This document shows positions 1-12,870 of a DNA stretch of 64,000 nucleotides, piece by piece. The DNA is taken from positions 186,001 to 250,000 of the forward strand of contig JBBDHG010000126.1 of the NCBI GenBank assembly GCA_037951165.1, in the 5' to 3' direction. Both the position numbers and the translations under genes were made by a program. Under the pieces are notes generated by a model. The model made no database searches. It was not told where the DNA came from and saw nothing but the letters and a program-made list of their open reading frames with translations. Source of the stretch: Lophius americanus (Eukaryota; Chordata; Actinopteri; Lophiiformes; Lophiidae). The first letter of the stretch is position 1; each line of letters opens with the position of its first letter.

Positions 1-477
1 GTTTCCCATTTTTTTCCCACTCCTTTTTTCTGGAGAAGTGCAAAAAAAAAGAACGTTTAAAAAGTTTCTTACTGTGTGAAGTGGAGATACCTATGCACAT
101 CAATAAGTCATCTTCGCCTTGCAGGTGGAGATATGAATAATTGAACTACCCATAAAACCCTGCGCCTTTGCAGGAATGTAATACCGGAGAGTACGGCACA
201 CAGAAGCAGCGAGCGCATCTTAACAAATTAACACTGGCAGGGCACTTTTTTTATGTCAAAGACTTCCCAGATATTTCATCTCTGTATCTTTCTGAGTAAT
301 TATCCAGCCTGAGATGGATTATAATTGAAGCATTTGAAATGAATTCATTTTAATGCAGAATGGTTTCTCCTGCCGAAGAGACACCTCATCTTTCTGTTGG
401 GGACTCAAAACCTAAAAACCCAGTTTTTTTACCTTTGAAGTGAAATAGGACAAATCCTATCCTGTCCCTGACACCCT

Positions 478-985
478 CATACACAAACACACACACAAAC
501 CCACACGCACAAACACTTGCACAAAAACACAGATGCACACAACATAAAATGCCAAAAACACACGTTCATACAAACACACATACGTACACACAAATGCACC
601 CCTGAACACAAACGCACACATGCACACAAATACAACTATGCACACAAACCCCAACATGCATACACACACAGGACACATTCACAGAAACGTACCATAAGCA
701 CCAATGCATATTCATACAAAGGCACTCAACGCACACATGCACAGAAACCCACATGTACACATACATGCAAATACACCCATGCACACACACATGCAAATAC
801 ACACGCAATACACACATGCACAGACACAACCTTTCACACAAAAAACCACAGAAACACAACCATGAGCACCAATGCATACCTTCACACAACAGCCAAACGC
901 ACACATGCACCCAAACATGTACCAAAACAAACATGCAAATACACACATGCACATAAACATACACACAGACACACATTTTCAGAAA
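478..985. repeat. CA-rich degenerate minisatellite
   Basis: About 500 bp built of ACACA, ATGCA and AAACACA words with no strict period. The pattern opens frames on both strands coding His/Thr/Cys/Val-only peptides, which are artefacts of the repeat. Likely an old, diverged CA microsatellite. Confidence 0.9.
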
Positions 986-1648
986 TGCACACAGGGAGTT
1001 TAGGAGGGAGAGTGAGGCGTTCACCTCCTTGATTTCTCCAGGATGATACTAATGCACGAAGGCAGTCAGGTTGGCGAGCAGATTCAAAGCACGTCACTCG
1101 TCCTTAGGGTTCACTTGTTTTTTTCATGTCCCCCTCTGAAAAACGTGTTCAGAATTTGTTCCTCAAAGTCAGACTAAAACAAACTCTGGCACAGTTCACT
1201 TTCTTGTCTGCGTTTGAGTGCTGGCAACATGCTACCAGAAGCATCCATCAAGGCTGATGATCAGCTATGAGCTGGAGCTCCTCATCAAACGCTGTAAAAC
1301 CAAGAGAAGCAGCAGGTTTCAGGACAGTTCTACGGTGGCCCGGATGGGTCACACACATGCAAGGTCCACACGGGGAATAACAGCAGCGGATTAAACTAGT
1401 ATTGCTGTGTGAATGGGGTTCATTGTCATTTATGTACTTTGCCATGGAACATGAGGCTATTATGAAACTAAATACGGAGTAATGTTGATATTAATTTTAA
1501 AGTGATAATTTCTGCAATCATTAAACTTTAAAACGTCAGTAAATCTAATCACCTGAAAGATTGAGATTAAAACAGATGATTAATTCTAACATTTTAAAGC
1601 TAAATTGATTTTTCTTCTTCAATACAGGTTCCTGCCTTTTCTACAGAG

Positions 1649-1878
1649 CCCCCTAGTGTCAGTTGAGAAAAAGAAAGTCCTTCTGTAAATGTGTATCGTC
1701 TGTTTTAGAAACTATAAACTGAGCGCACGGAATTGCAATCTATTTTGATAAAAATTAGTCAAAAACAGTGAGTGAGTGTCAGGGCCTTCTGATAACATGT
1801 TTGATGTGGTTGATAGTTTATAATCGGAGGGCAAGGATTTACGGATGGATTTTCTACTTCTCCACTGACACTAGGGGG
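1649..1878. mobile_element. MITE-like element, 230 bp with 42-bp terminal inverted repeats
   Basis: The left arm 1649-1690 starts CCCCCTAGTGTCAG. The right arm 1837-1878 is its reverse complement with 36 of 42 positions matching by eye. The interior is AT-rich and has no open frame, as expected for a non-autonomous DNA transposon. I see no clear target-site duplication. Confidence 0.75.
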
Positions 1879-1929
1879 TCTCCCTAACTTTCCAAAGTTA
1901 AGCCAATGTATTTATAATCCACTGCAGGT

Positions 1930-2200
1930 TCTTCATGTTAACGCGTCTCAAAAACTTTTAATAGATCAGTCATATATTTCTAACACTAGTTGCAGTTTCA
2001 TCTCCAAACGTTTTGGGTAATAATTCCTCAACCGTTGGAGATCTATCTTGTAAATATATTATTTGACTCTATTAGTTCATATGTCACTCACTAGGCAAAG
2101 CTTTTTCATGAAAAGTTTTTGGCCATTACTTCCTTATCCAAATTTGGAGGGTATGAATCCACCGGAGATATATTTTGTATTAAAAAAAATCTTTTCTCAC
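1930..2200 (+). repeat. R family copy 1 (5' and central units)
   Basis: Diverged forward copy. Contains the words TTTCTAACACTAG, ATCTCCAAACGTTTTGG, CTCAACCGTTGGAGATCTAT, CTTGTAAATAT and CACTCACTAGG in the family order. Confidence 0.7.
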
Positions 2201-3325
2201 TAAAGGAGAAGACTTCAGAAGATTCTTTTCTGAAAAAAATTTAAATTCAGACAAAGCTTCACATTCAATTTCGAAAATTTTAATCAAGGAGGTTTATCAT
2301 AACGTATATGCTACTTTATTACAGACATATTCTTTATAGAGGGTGACCGTTAACTATATCTGTTAAAAAAATTATATTGTAAATATGTATGTTGTGTACA
2401 GGAAATGGAAGTGTCAAGGAATAGAGTCATTTCACGTCAGTATTCTAACGTTCTAGTGATATTGTTCTTAAGTTAATTTCCATGACTGACAACAGCTATG
2501 ATGGTTTTTTGAAATATACTTCATCAATGAGAGCCTTCATTCTCGACCCTCATCATGAATGTTTCAACTCAGGAGCCGGCGCTGGTGCCTCAAAAACTAA
2601 CAATAGAGCTAAAAATACATCATCAACCCAAAACTTAAACTGCCTCCTCCAATTTTCTGCAGTCATGTCACACCACAGCGATGTCATCGACATTATACTG
2701 TATAAAGTGTTTCTAAATCCAACAGTATTCAGCTGAAGCACGGAAATTTTCCGAAATAGCTGACAGAGACACTCAGCCCAGATACACCAGCCTCGTACGT
2801 TGGCAGGGGTGATGGCTTCTACAGATTTAGGACACATCATGCAAAATTTAATGACTTCCCCCTACATGAAATCAACTAAACCTGGACGGATGCGCACTCT
2901 AAGCCTATGGAATGAAACTTCTGTGCTTACATTAAAATAACATGGAATGGTTCATAAATCTGTGCGAGTGATCTATGATGCCGTCGATAAATCATCCTCA
3001 TCCTCTCCTTCATGTCACGGCTGTCAGAATGCGATGGCTGCTCTGAGGGTCCCTTGCAGCCAGCTTCCAGTTAAATTCCCTTCAGGAGATTTATAATGAC
3101 TGCTGGGACCAACTCAGACATCATTAACAAAATCACGCATTGGCCTCCACCCTCCATGTTGGCTGGAGGGTCTATTCCAGTGGGCTCTCAAAAGAGCAGA
3201 GGGAGTTTTAATGAATTTATGTCCCGAGATAAGAGAATGGTTCAGTTTTCGGTTTGACAGTTTGTTATCCGGGAACTTGGAGGTTCTAAAGACAGGGTCA
3301 TTAGCCCCTAGCCGCTCACTATAAC

Positions 3326-3473
3326 TTTTTGAAAAACCTTTCCCCCTAATGAGTTAAATATGAATTGTTAGATTACAATATGGTATAAGTAAAATATGAT
3401 ATAAACAAGAAATAGTTGATTAATATGCATCCCACTTGGTCTAAATCAGACTAATGGATAGGAAGTTATGTAC
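3326..3473 (-). repeat. R family copy 2 (one internal unit)
   Basis: Reverse copy of one internal unit: CCCCCTAATGAGTTAAATATG, then TAAAATATGATATAAACAAG, then TTGGTCTAAATCAGAC. It stops about 170 bp before a Tc1-like relic. Confidence 0.6.
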
Positions 3474-3639
3474 GAAATTACGTTTATATATTATAAACCG
3501 GTTAAGTCAGGTGGCACACATTTTTCCACTAGGAATACACTCAAAATGTTGTCAACCAAACGGTTGAGCAGGACATTAAAGAGTTTAATATGGAAATTTT
3601 GGGAGACATACAGCAGAAAATTTAAAATTAAATCGCTGT

Positions 3640-4015
3640 AGGTACTAACCACTGTAGACTGGGAACAACCCACAAGACCTGCTGTTTTGGACATGCTCTG
3701 ATCCAGTTTTCTAGCCAGCAAATTTGGTCCTTTTCAAAATAAAAGATCTTAATGCAGATTTCCCTGCTTCCAAAACATCAACAAAAAAAGAATACAGCCA
3801 TGGTAACAAAATCGCAAATGTTACGACTGATTGGTGGCTTGCATACGGGGTCATTTGTTGCAAATGAGCAAAAAAATGCAGAACCAAACAAAAAGTTTTG
3901 GCCTGCATTGACTACAACAGTAATTACAGTCATGAGATCAATTCTGCATGAAAGAGTTAGATCTGGACCAGGAGGCAGCAGTGAACATCCACCTTCACCT
4001 GTTAAGTCACTGGTT
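3640..4015 (-). mobile_element. Tc1-like transposon relic, N-terminal transposase scrap
   Basis: The minus strand at 3633-3721 encodes ARKLDQSMSKTAGLVGCSQS followed by TVVSTYSDL, which fits the helix-turn-helix start of fish Tc1-like transposases (LGQSISETAALVGCS-type, from recall). The segments TTCCCTGCTTCCAAAACATC (3760-3779) and the CACCTTCACCTGTTAAGTC word near 3990 fit the non-coding end of such elements, with about 170 bp of unrelated sequence between. Inactive: no catalytic DDE region remains. Confidence 0.65.
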
Positions 4016-4781
4016 AAAAGGTAAAAAATGTAATTAACTGCCTCAACCCCATCTTTTCATCCTTCCTGCTGGGGTTACCACATTCCTCTGAGCTTAATAA
4101 AGACACGCATCAGTTCCAGCATATGACCCCCGTTGCTCACGACTCGTTACCATGGAGGTCTGGTCTCACAAAGAGTAGCGTAAAGGTTATGAACTACCAA
4201 CCACCAACTCCAGAGGTAGTCAAGACCTGCATGTGGGTCACTTCTTATTAAAAAGCGAGACTGAACCCGATTCAGTTTTGAACTCTTCAGGTCCTTTCAC
4301 TTTCAGCACCACAGACATCTCATGAGGACCGATAGCCTTAAGCACATTGCCGGTCATGTATTATATATGTATTATTATAGCAGCAGTGGATTAAAGGAAA
4401 CTGAGCTTGAAGTTATCTTCTTGTTCTATCAATCACTCTTCTCTCTCTCTTTGCATTTCTCCGTAAACCTCTAACGTATTTAGTGGTGCCGCAAAGACCA
4501 TTTTCTGAGCATTCAAAGCTTATATTCACTATAATGTTACATCAATAGATGGATTAATGGATGCATCCCTATATTAAAAGGGAAATATGGCAATTTTGAT
4601 TGAGAAGGAGGTTTTCACCCTGGAGCAGCTGATTGTCTTGCCGAGCAACGTCTAACATCATAGCTGTTGAGATATAACACTCACGTCCGCTCTTAATGAA
4701 GGATATGTAGCAAGTGTTGCTCATGTTCCTAATAATGATCTCTTCATCCACCCGTGTCATACGTAATGCCCCTTTACTTTT

Positions 4782-5080
4782 TATAAACCTTAAAATGTGG
4801 AAGAACTGGATTGATTTGGGGAAAGTTCAGTTGTACATTTCTGGCACTAGAAGGATTTTTATCACCAAAAGTTTTAGGGCTATAATTTCTCACCCGTTTA
4901 TCCGATATAGTCCAAAATCAGTGCATGTGAATCGACTGGAGGTGATTTACTTTGTGTATGTCATGTTTCATGTTCATATCTTAATCATTAGGGGAGCTTT
5001 TTCAAGAAAAGCTGTTTTTCAAAAATAATCAGGTGAAATCTCCCGTACAACGCAGGAGATTTGGGGATTTATCCTGTCTA
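4782..5080 (+). repeat. R family copy 3
   Basis: Forward copy with GTGGAAGAACTGGATTGATT, CTGGCACTAGAAGG, ATCACCAAAAGTTTTAGGGC, GAATCGACTGGAGG and a diverged end. Short open frames here belong to the repeat. Confidence 0.8.
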
Positions 5081-6856
5081 GATATAGACATCGTCACCCA
5101 CTCCTTCCTGTATCTCTTCTCTGTGGAGGACGGAGAGTAATGCCGCCCATTACTCTCTCCCTCTGTCTGAACGCTAACAACATCCAGGTGTTATTTTCCA
5201 ACTTGCTGCCACGGGGACCATCCACCAAATTCTTCTTCGCATATGCTCAGTTTTTCTTTTCGTTTTTTTTTTTCTATTAAAGAAAGAAAAGAAATTGCTA
5301 CGCTTCACTGGAAGCAAGTGCCATAGCTGCAGGTGCAATCAGTGCTGTGCTAAAACCTTTTAATTAACACCATCTATCATCATTATCCAAATAGTCAGCC
5401 AACAGTCTCAGCGTTAACACTTAGAGAGGAAAGTCGGGAGGAAAAGTCAGGAGGAAAATAAATGCCATTCGGCTCCTCTTTCGCTTTTGGGCCCGCCGCC
5501 ATCCGCTCTCCGTCCCCGTGCTCAGTCACTGTACAGCGGCTTACAAAACACATCAGTCTAAATCAGCTCCAGTTAATCGACGTGCAGCCACTGGCTGCCA
5601 TCCTGTGACTCGCCGCACTAAATGTTAAGCTAAAACTAATGCCTGCTGATGCGTGCGATAGCTGCAGACTAATTGTTCTAGTTTGCAGCATTGAAATGAG
5701 ATTGACCTTTTGGTTTTGGCTAATTTGTCATGCGACCGCTGCTGAGATTAGAATAGCTATATCTGCACTTGTAACGGCTTTCAGTAGGTTCCACTTCACA
5801 CCCTTTACAAAATACATTTGATTTTCTTGATTTCTTTTCTCATGTGGCTCTTGCAATGCTTTCCAAAAACCAAAAACGTCCCACTTCGTTCACTTTGACT
5901 GAATCGCTGATATCGTGAGTGAGTTCAAAGATACATTTTAGTGATTGTAAAAAGGGGGCATCTATGATACCTAGAGTAGACGGTTGAGAGTATACTTTAT
6001 TATATGGTTGTGTTGCATTTTCATTTCCAAATAGGATTGAGTAACTCATCGTTTGCCATGACAACAAAAAAAAAACAAGTTGCATCAAAAATATTTTTTT
6101 ACAAAATGAAGACTTCTGCGTATTAAGATTGAAAGCAAAAATGTATCTCATATTCATTCCTCTCTTACACTGATCAGCCTTCCAAGCAGGATCCGTTTAA
6201 ATACGAGGGTTGGTCATGGTCTCTATTCCGTCAAAGGTTAGCAATGTCAACGCAGATTTCTTTTTTTTGTCAATAACTTTTTGTAATTAACTTTGCAAAC
6301 CTTGAATAAAAACATCTCATAATAAAAACCAGATCTCTACACTCAACATCATGAAACCTGCCGGCCTGAATGATGACTTTACCTAGATTAACACACACAC
6401 ACACTCTGAATTGTGACCATACCTACACGCCAGGAACCTCGGTGACCTCAGGACACACCTACTGGAACCAATCACACAGCACTTACTGTTTATCTATTAC
6501 TTTCATCTTAGCATACTTACTCTTTGATCATCTCATCCGCGACTTGTGACATCATGAGGCAACTTTGAAGCACCGAATATAAATTGCTGGAACTCAAACT
6601 ATATCCTGCCCTCATGCTCTTATTGCTCGGAAGAAGGCTCCAGAAGCCTAAATCAGCAAACGTTGGAATAAAGAAGTTTAATATTGGAGTTATTGAGATC
6701 CATCTGCAGGGGCTGGATTTGTTTGTGCCACCATTTTTTTCCTTTTTGAATAAAAACATTTCATAATAAACACCAATAGAGAGTAAAAAAAATAATTATC
6801 AATTGACCTTAAATTAATCAATCAACCATTGTATTACAATAACTGAGTCACATTAT

Positions 6857-7365
6857 TATATCCCTGAAAAGTAGGGGATTCATGGAATCAGTTCATCCAC
6901 TGCATCCATCGCAAAAGTTCCATGTTGGCACAATAACTCAACTGTTTCATGGATCATCTTCAAATTATACACCCACATAGACCTAAGTGGAAGGAAGAAC
7001 TGGATTGATTTTTGAAAAAGTCGGTTCTCTCTTTCCAACACTATGGAGCTTTATCTCCAAAAAGGTTTTCGGTACAAAGTTTGAACCATAGATAGGGGGA
7101 GCTTTTCGATAGAAAACAGTTTTCAGAAATAAACTCTAACGTTGGTCCAATTTATGAATGAATGAATCAGCTTGAGGAGACTTAACTTATATATTTAGTA
7201 TTTTACCTCAATAATTCAGATTTCACTCACTAAGGGGGGCATTATTTTCTGGACAAATTCCAGACAGAACCAACAGTAAATTTGAGGAGTTTAATCCGGG
7301 GGATTTCTTTTACTATGCCTGGTTATTCGGGACTCGGCGATATACCTTTGCTGACGGGAACAACA
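6857..7365 (+). repeat. R family copy 4, near full length
   Basis: Starts with the diverged head hairpin (ATATCCCTGAAAAGTAGGGG), then AAAAGTTCCATGTTGGCAC, TTTCATGGATCATCTTCAAA, CCCACATAGACC and GGAAGAACTGGATTGAT, internal units, and the terminal block GATATACCTTTGCTGACGGG. One of the best copies for defining both ends. Confidence 0.85.
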
Positions 7366-8185
7366 ACATGCCCCAGAGACTAGTTTTTGTTGTTTCGTAA
7401 GAGTAGATGTGTTTTCATCACCTCTCTTCCACCTCAACATGAACAACCCTGTAGTAACAGTGTCTAGTTTATCCACTCAGGCTATTGTACGAAACAAAGT
7501 GACCTGCTAACTCTTATTCCCAGCTAGTTATTCAAAAACAGATTTATGAATATTAAACATTCCACTTTTAATTTTACACACTGCACCTTTAATATTGGAA
7601 GTAACAGTTTTAGGACCAGCCCTATACTCAGTAGGTAGAGTAATTCCATTTACCATTTTACAAGCTCTACTTATTTAACATTATCATTGAATACAAGATA
7701 CTTATTGTAGCTTCAAAAATAGTTATACATCTATCTATATGAATTATGCCTTCTACTCCCTGATTGGTTTTCAACTGAGAGCCCACAGTAGGCAGAGTTT
7801 ATGTATGGCTACAAATTGTAGTGTGAAAGCGGCCAGGCTACAGTCACTAATTGGTGCATAATGTGAGAATGAACCTCCTAATGAAGCATAAGTTTGACCA
7901 CATGCTCTCGGGGCCATTCCTTCCGAGAAACAGTTTGTGCTAAATGTCTCCACATCTTAGCTTTGCTCTGTAGACTAATGCGCAGTGACAAACTAATTCA
8001 ACAATCAGCCGTCCTCACTGCTATGTTTGAATTACCAGATCCATACTGCGTATTACTAAGGGAACTGGAGAATTGTATTCATCTGGTGTAGTCGCAATGC
8101 TGTCAGCAGTATAAGTATAGTAGTGTTGGTAATAGTAAACTATTGATTATTATCGTCATCACCATGTCCGCTGAATGATTATGTT

Positions 8186-8452
8186 AACATGACAACTAAA
8201 AAACTGTTTCATGGATGATTTTTAAATTGTATATCCCCATAGAACATAGATTATGTTCAGTTCTTCCTCGAAATTTATCTTATATTCATCATAATTTACT
8301 CTAAAAGTTCATATTTTACTCACTAGGGCAAGATTTTTTTAATTTTTTAATTTATTTATTTTGTTTTTTGTACTCGGGACATGACTGCACATTTAATTTG
8401 GAGGATTTTTTACAAAATAGGGAATTGGGAGCTTTTTGGTAATGACGGCATC
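8186..8452 (+). repeat. R family copy 5, internally shortened
   Basis: CATGACAACTAAAAAACTG, TTTCATGGATGATTTTTAAA and the CCCCATAGA word lead straight to TTCATATTTTACTCACTAGG and the CATTTAATTTGGAGGA block. About 150 bp of the central unit is missing. Confidence 0.75.
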
Positions 8453-8757
8453 AGCCTAGTTCTTTGAATATACATTGAAATCATATTTGGAATAACAATT
8501 TCAAGTCTTTTTTACAGTGCAATTGTTGAGAAAACTAACTAATGTATAGCAACAAATCGCCTTGAAACTAAGTGGGGAGGATTTTACATCATGTGAAGAA
8601 AAGGTGCGAGCTCCACCTTTAATATTACCTAATTTCCCAGTCTGCAATAATATTGTCCCTATTAAACAGGACTGCGATGCAAAAAACGTTTCTGCCTTTA
8701 GTTTTTTCGTATTTTGGGAAAGCATTAAGGGCTTTCAATAAAATACTTACAGCTCTG

Positions 8758-8830
8758 AGTTTGAGTCAATCAAACTTTATTGTTATAGTACATTTTATAC
8801 AGTTTGCAAGTGTTTTCAAGGAACTTTAGA
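8758..8830. mobile_element. LINE 3'-tail-like relic
   Basis: GAGTCAATCAAACTTTATTG followed by TTATAGTACATTTTATACAG resembles the untranslated tail of fish L2-type LINEs, read in reverse. Only about 70 bp, so the assignment is tentative. Confidence 0.4.
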
Positions 8831-9429
8831 CGTGGTTTATAATACCGGATGAAAAGGGAAATTGATGTATGACAGCTATATACGATACAATGTGATTTAC
8901 TCCAATTTAAGAGTTATTGGGCACCGAGTTTGACATTTGTGTCTGATTCACCAGCTCTTCAAGAACAGCAAATGTTTCTCAGCAACTCCTTCAGCTCTGG
9001 ATCGAGTTGTGATGTTTTGCATCACTGTATCTTTGGCTCATGCTAAAACATTGCGCCCGAGTGTGGAGACTTTCCTGCTGGAGTTCCTCCTGTAGTGTTG
9101 GAGCTATTTTGATGGGATCATGAGTAAATTCAAAGATTCATTCTGTCCAAAGCGCAATTGTTGCTTTGATTATATATATATGTGTAGTAGAGAGAACACT
9201 TAAAAAACGTACACTGAGAAGTACGAGGAAAAAGAAACGGCCGGAAGGTGTTTCATCACATCAACAGCAAACTGGCAAGTGAGGACAGGGGAGCACAGAC
9301 TCTTTATAGTGAGCATAACGAGACAATGAGACACAGCTGGAGAGGGGAACACAGCTGAACTCGATTGACTATGACACATGAGGAGAGTAGAATCACAGGA
9401 CGTACACGGAAAGCCTTATTAAAGCATTA

Positions 9430-9520
9430 TTCAGTTATATTGATCCGTGCGCTCTTTGCTGCTGTAACCCTAAAATTTCCCCGTTGTGGGACTAATAAAG
9501 GTTTATCTTGTCTTAAACCC
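9430..9520. mobile_element. LINE 3'-tail relic, shared with 43528-43612
   Basis: GTGCGCTCTTTGCTGCTGTA then TTTCCCCGTTGTGGGACTAA and TTATCTTGTCTTA. The same block recurs at 43528-43612. This kind of sequence is familiar as the 3' end of fish non-LTR retrotransposons, with a degenerate TTATC tail. Confidence 0.65.
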
Positions 9521-11282
9521 CAAAATTGTTGCAACCTTTGTTCTTGAGTTGGTGAATCCCATTCTGTTCATAAGCTGGAAGCTCGTGTCTGTGATCCTAA
9601 TTTTATGGGCCAGTGCCCGGGGAAATTACACCACAGGTCCGTGTGCCACACTCACACGACTGCCACAGAGATTGTGGAGGAGAAAAATGAAGTAAATGCC
9701 AAAGAGAAAATGTAGAGACAGTGGAATGCTGGACTACCAATTTTAAAAGAGAATTCTGCAGTTCTGAGTTTGATATATTGCTGCAGGAGATGGACAGCAA
9801 ATGGGCTTCATATTAAGTAGAGACAGAAGAAACTCAAAATGTGACCCTACCCCTGGACCAGCGCATCGGAAACCCATTATTCATTAATAGATAAACAGAC
9901 GCAACCACCCTCTGAAGCGCAGCCAGCGCCTTCCTGCAGCAGTGGAATATTTAAGACACGCGTTGAAGCATCTGTTCTCAGATTCTTTCCGCATCAACAC
10001 TGGTCACAACCTTTGATGCACTTAAAGATACCGATGAAAATATGAGAAAATAAAAGATGCAAACGGAAACCTTTATTTTGAAGGCGATTTTAGTAATTAT
10101 AAGCTGTAAATTCTATTGTCTTTTGTTGTATAGCGTTTATTTATTTATTTTAGATTACCATCATTCTTGGTAAAATACTGACAACTATTATTATGGATTT
10201 TTATCAATAGAAAAATATTACTGTCATTTAAGACGCTTGATTATACAAAAGCATAACTGAAGAAAACACAATAACCAATTGTTTTTCACAAACATCACTG
10301 AAAGGTTTGAGACTCCTGAATGTTTGTAGATTCTGTTCTCATCTAATAACAAATTCTAAATAAGAAAACATCGGTGAATGCCAGAATCCTTTTAAAAACT
10401 GCGTAAATTCTTCATAAATAAAGACAAAGATGTTGTTGGCAGTTGAGCGGCGCCTGGTTTCATGCAGACATGACTGAAAATCTGGTTTCTCAAAGTCAAA
10501 CAGTCCTTTGGGTCAGTGGTGTAGTCTAGTTTGTTGTAGTGGAGACACTCAGATTTTTTCCCCTCCCAGCTTTGCACACTCCCGTCCCTGGGCTGAACCT
10601 AATCCAGAAGCAACCCCCCACTAGCGCCAGTTGCTTGTGGGGGCTCATTGTTCATTAACGCACACAGTATGCATCCACACTCAACTGAGAGCGTTCTGAA
10701 AGACAGGTTATGTGTTATAAATTAACATACCACATGTCCGTTTATGATAATCAACGTAGGCCGATGGCATTTACAGCTGGAGAGATTTTGGACAGATTTT
10801 CTACCATTAAGTGTTGATCACCATCTCACTCAGCCAGGCAGGAGCTAACTCTAGCCTTAGATGTTCTATGAAAACAGTCCCTTGAGCAACGGGTTTACCA
10901 GATGGCAGGTTTCGATACACATTTCAGAGTGCGGATTCATGGAAAGTTGAACGGGCGGATCAGTTTTATAGCAGCACTAACAATGAACATTCCTGCAGCT
11001 CTCCAACCGAAACACAGCAAAATAGTATAAAACTTAACAGTGAGGATGCAAAAAGTGTTCAATATCTTCTCAAGAACAATTTCACACTTCAAATAAGTAA
11101 GTTCACTTATCCTCAAAAACATTCACTAATTTACATCATCATAGATTTGCTGATTAAGCCCAAATTCTACCCCAAAATCATTCCTGAACTGTTTGTTTTC
11201 ACACAATAGCTAACAACTGCATGAACAGCAGACAAAAAGAGACAAAGTCCCCTCTTATAATACATCTAACGACACCTACGGT

Positions 11283-11655
11283 ATCGTCCCTGACTGCAAG
11301 GGCTTCACCCCGAAAAGCCCCCAATCCCCCAATGTTCCAAAATTGGACTAATGAGACAGACGGTTGAGAAATTATGGTCCAAAACTTTTGAAGCTCAAGT
11401 TCCCCCTAGTGCCATAAAAACAAAACAGACCTTTCTTAACAAACATCAACCCAGTTCTTCCTCACATTAAAGTCTATGTGGGCATATAATTTGAGAATAA
11501 TGTATGATATATTTTTTGGAAAACTGTGTATTTCTTTTAAAAAAAAAGGCACCCCTTGTGAGTTAAATATGAACTACTAGAGTAAAATATGACATTTGCA
11601 AGATAGAACTCCTTGAGTTGCTTCATATGCAGCAAATCTGGACTGAATCTTTCAT
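11283..11655 (-). repeat. R family copy 6, two truncated units in tandem
   Basis: The terminal block CTGCAAGGGCTTCACCCCGA opens it, then ACGGTTGAGAAATTATGG, TTCCCCCTAGTGCC and CCAGTTCTTCCTCACATTAA. From about 11530 a second internal unit follows (CACCCCTTGTGAGTTAAATA to CAAATCTGGACTGAAT). Confidence 0.8.
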
Positions 11656-12659
11656 TCATTACTTTTTATGATTTATCCAAGTTAACTCTCCCTGAACCAC
11701 CTGACTGATTGGGGATCATTATAATCGAAACTATGACCTAAACTCTGTTGAACTTGCTTTATGAAACTGACTCAAGTGAAAATAAGCTTAATGGAACAGA
11801 ATATGGCCATTACTTGCTCGTCCTGTCTCGTCTTCATCACCTTCTTTTTCATCCTTTCTGCTCATGTCCTCTGTCACTTTTTCTCCGGTTGTCTCAGTCT
11901 TTTAATTTCTGTCTGCATCAGAGCAGAAAGTTAACTTGTTAGCTAATGAGCTATAGTGAATTCACCCGAGTCAAGCAGCCGGCTTCATGAATGATGAGCT
12001 CTGTTTAAAGTAGCAGGAAGCTCAGCAGGAGCCAATTATCTGATGAGATCATGGGGAGATTGGCGTTTAACTACCAGCAGGTTAACTTCTGTAGTAACCC
12101 GTCTCACGACCAGACTGCGGTTGGTGAAGCTGACTCTATGGTTTGTCTGAATATAAGCATAGTTTTTTTTTCTCTCTCTTTTTGTCCTGAGGCATTTAAA
12201 ATGTTGTGAGTATAAACGGAAACATGATATATTTCCTAGTGGGTATACGGCACAAACCTGTGTGTTATGTAGACTACAACACTGCTGTAGGTTCATTTCT
12301 GCAAACTTCAAGCAGACCTTCCTGTTTCTTTCTCTCTGATAAACGCCCTTCTCCCCTGATTGCTCAGTTTGGCCGGGCGCCCATCTCTAGGAGGAGTACT
12401 GGTTGATCCAAACCTCTTCCATTTCTGAATTATGCTTCAGAATTTTTCTGTAGCCTTCCCCAGATCAGTGCCTCCACACAGTCCTCAACTGATCCCCGCA
12501 GGCCGTTCCATCGACATCAAGGTTTTGGTTCTGCTCTGATAAGTATTGTCAGCTGTGGGGCCGTACACAGACAGGTGTTGTGCCTTTCCAAGTGGACGCC
12601 AATTAAAGAGTAGAAACTTCTGAATGATGATACGGAGAAACGAAACAGGAAGATCACAT

Positions 12660-12870
12660 ATAGCCATAAACAGTCCAAGACAGGGAATGTATTTGTCTTT
12701 ATTTGACCCATCCCTGAGAAAGCAGTGGACGACTCCTTTGAAGTGCCCGGGGAGCAAGGGTTTCTGGGGTTCTGCTCAAGAACCAAATGACATGTACACC
12801 TCAGTGGGACTCAAACCGGCTACCTTACGATTGGGAAAAAGCTGCCCTACCCACTGAGCTACAGCCGCCC
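12660..12870 (-). mobile_element. tRNA-derived SINE
   Basis: On the minus strand the head from 12870 reads GGGGCGGCTGTAGCTCAGTG, a tRNA-like A box, and about 50 bases later GGTTTGAGTCCC, a B box. A body typical of fish SINEs follows, ending near GGGATGGGTCAAATAAAGAC. The RNA polymerase III boxes are still readable. Not a functional tRNA: the acceptor and anticodon arms do not pair. Confidence 0.75.

Noticed and set aside
517..1032. 171-codon His/Thr-rich frame and its 152-codon antisense Cys/Val frame
   Set aside because: Both are translations of the CA-rich minisatellite.
10611..10643. CCCCCAC / GTGGGGG inverted repeat
   Set aside because: Only 7-bp arms around a 15-base loop, no repeat context; compatible with chance.
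12780..12870. tRNA gene on the minus strand
   Set aside because: A and B boxes are present but the cloverleaf does not form, and the body continues as a SINE.
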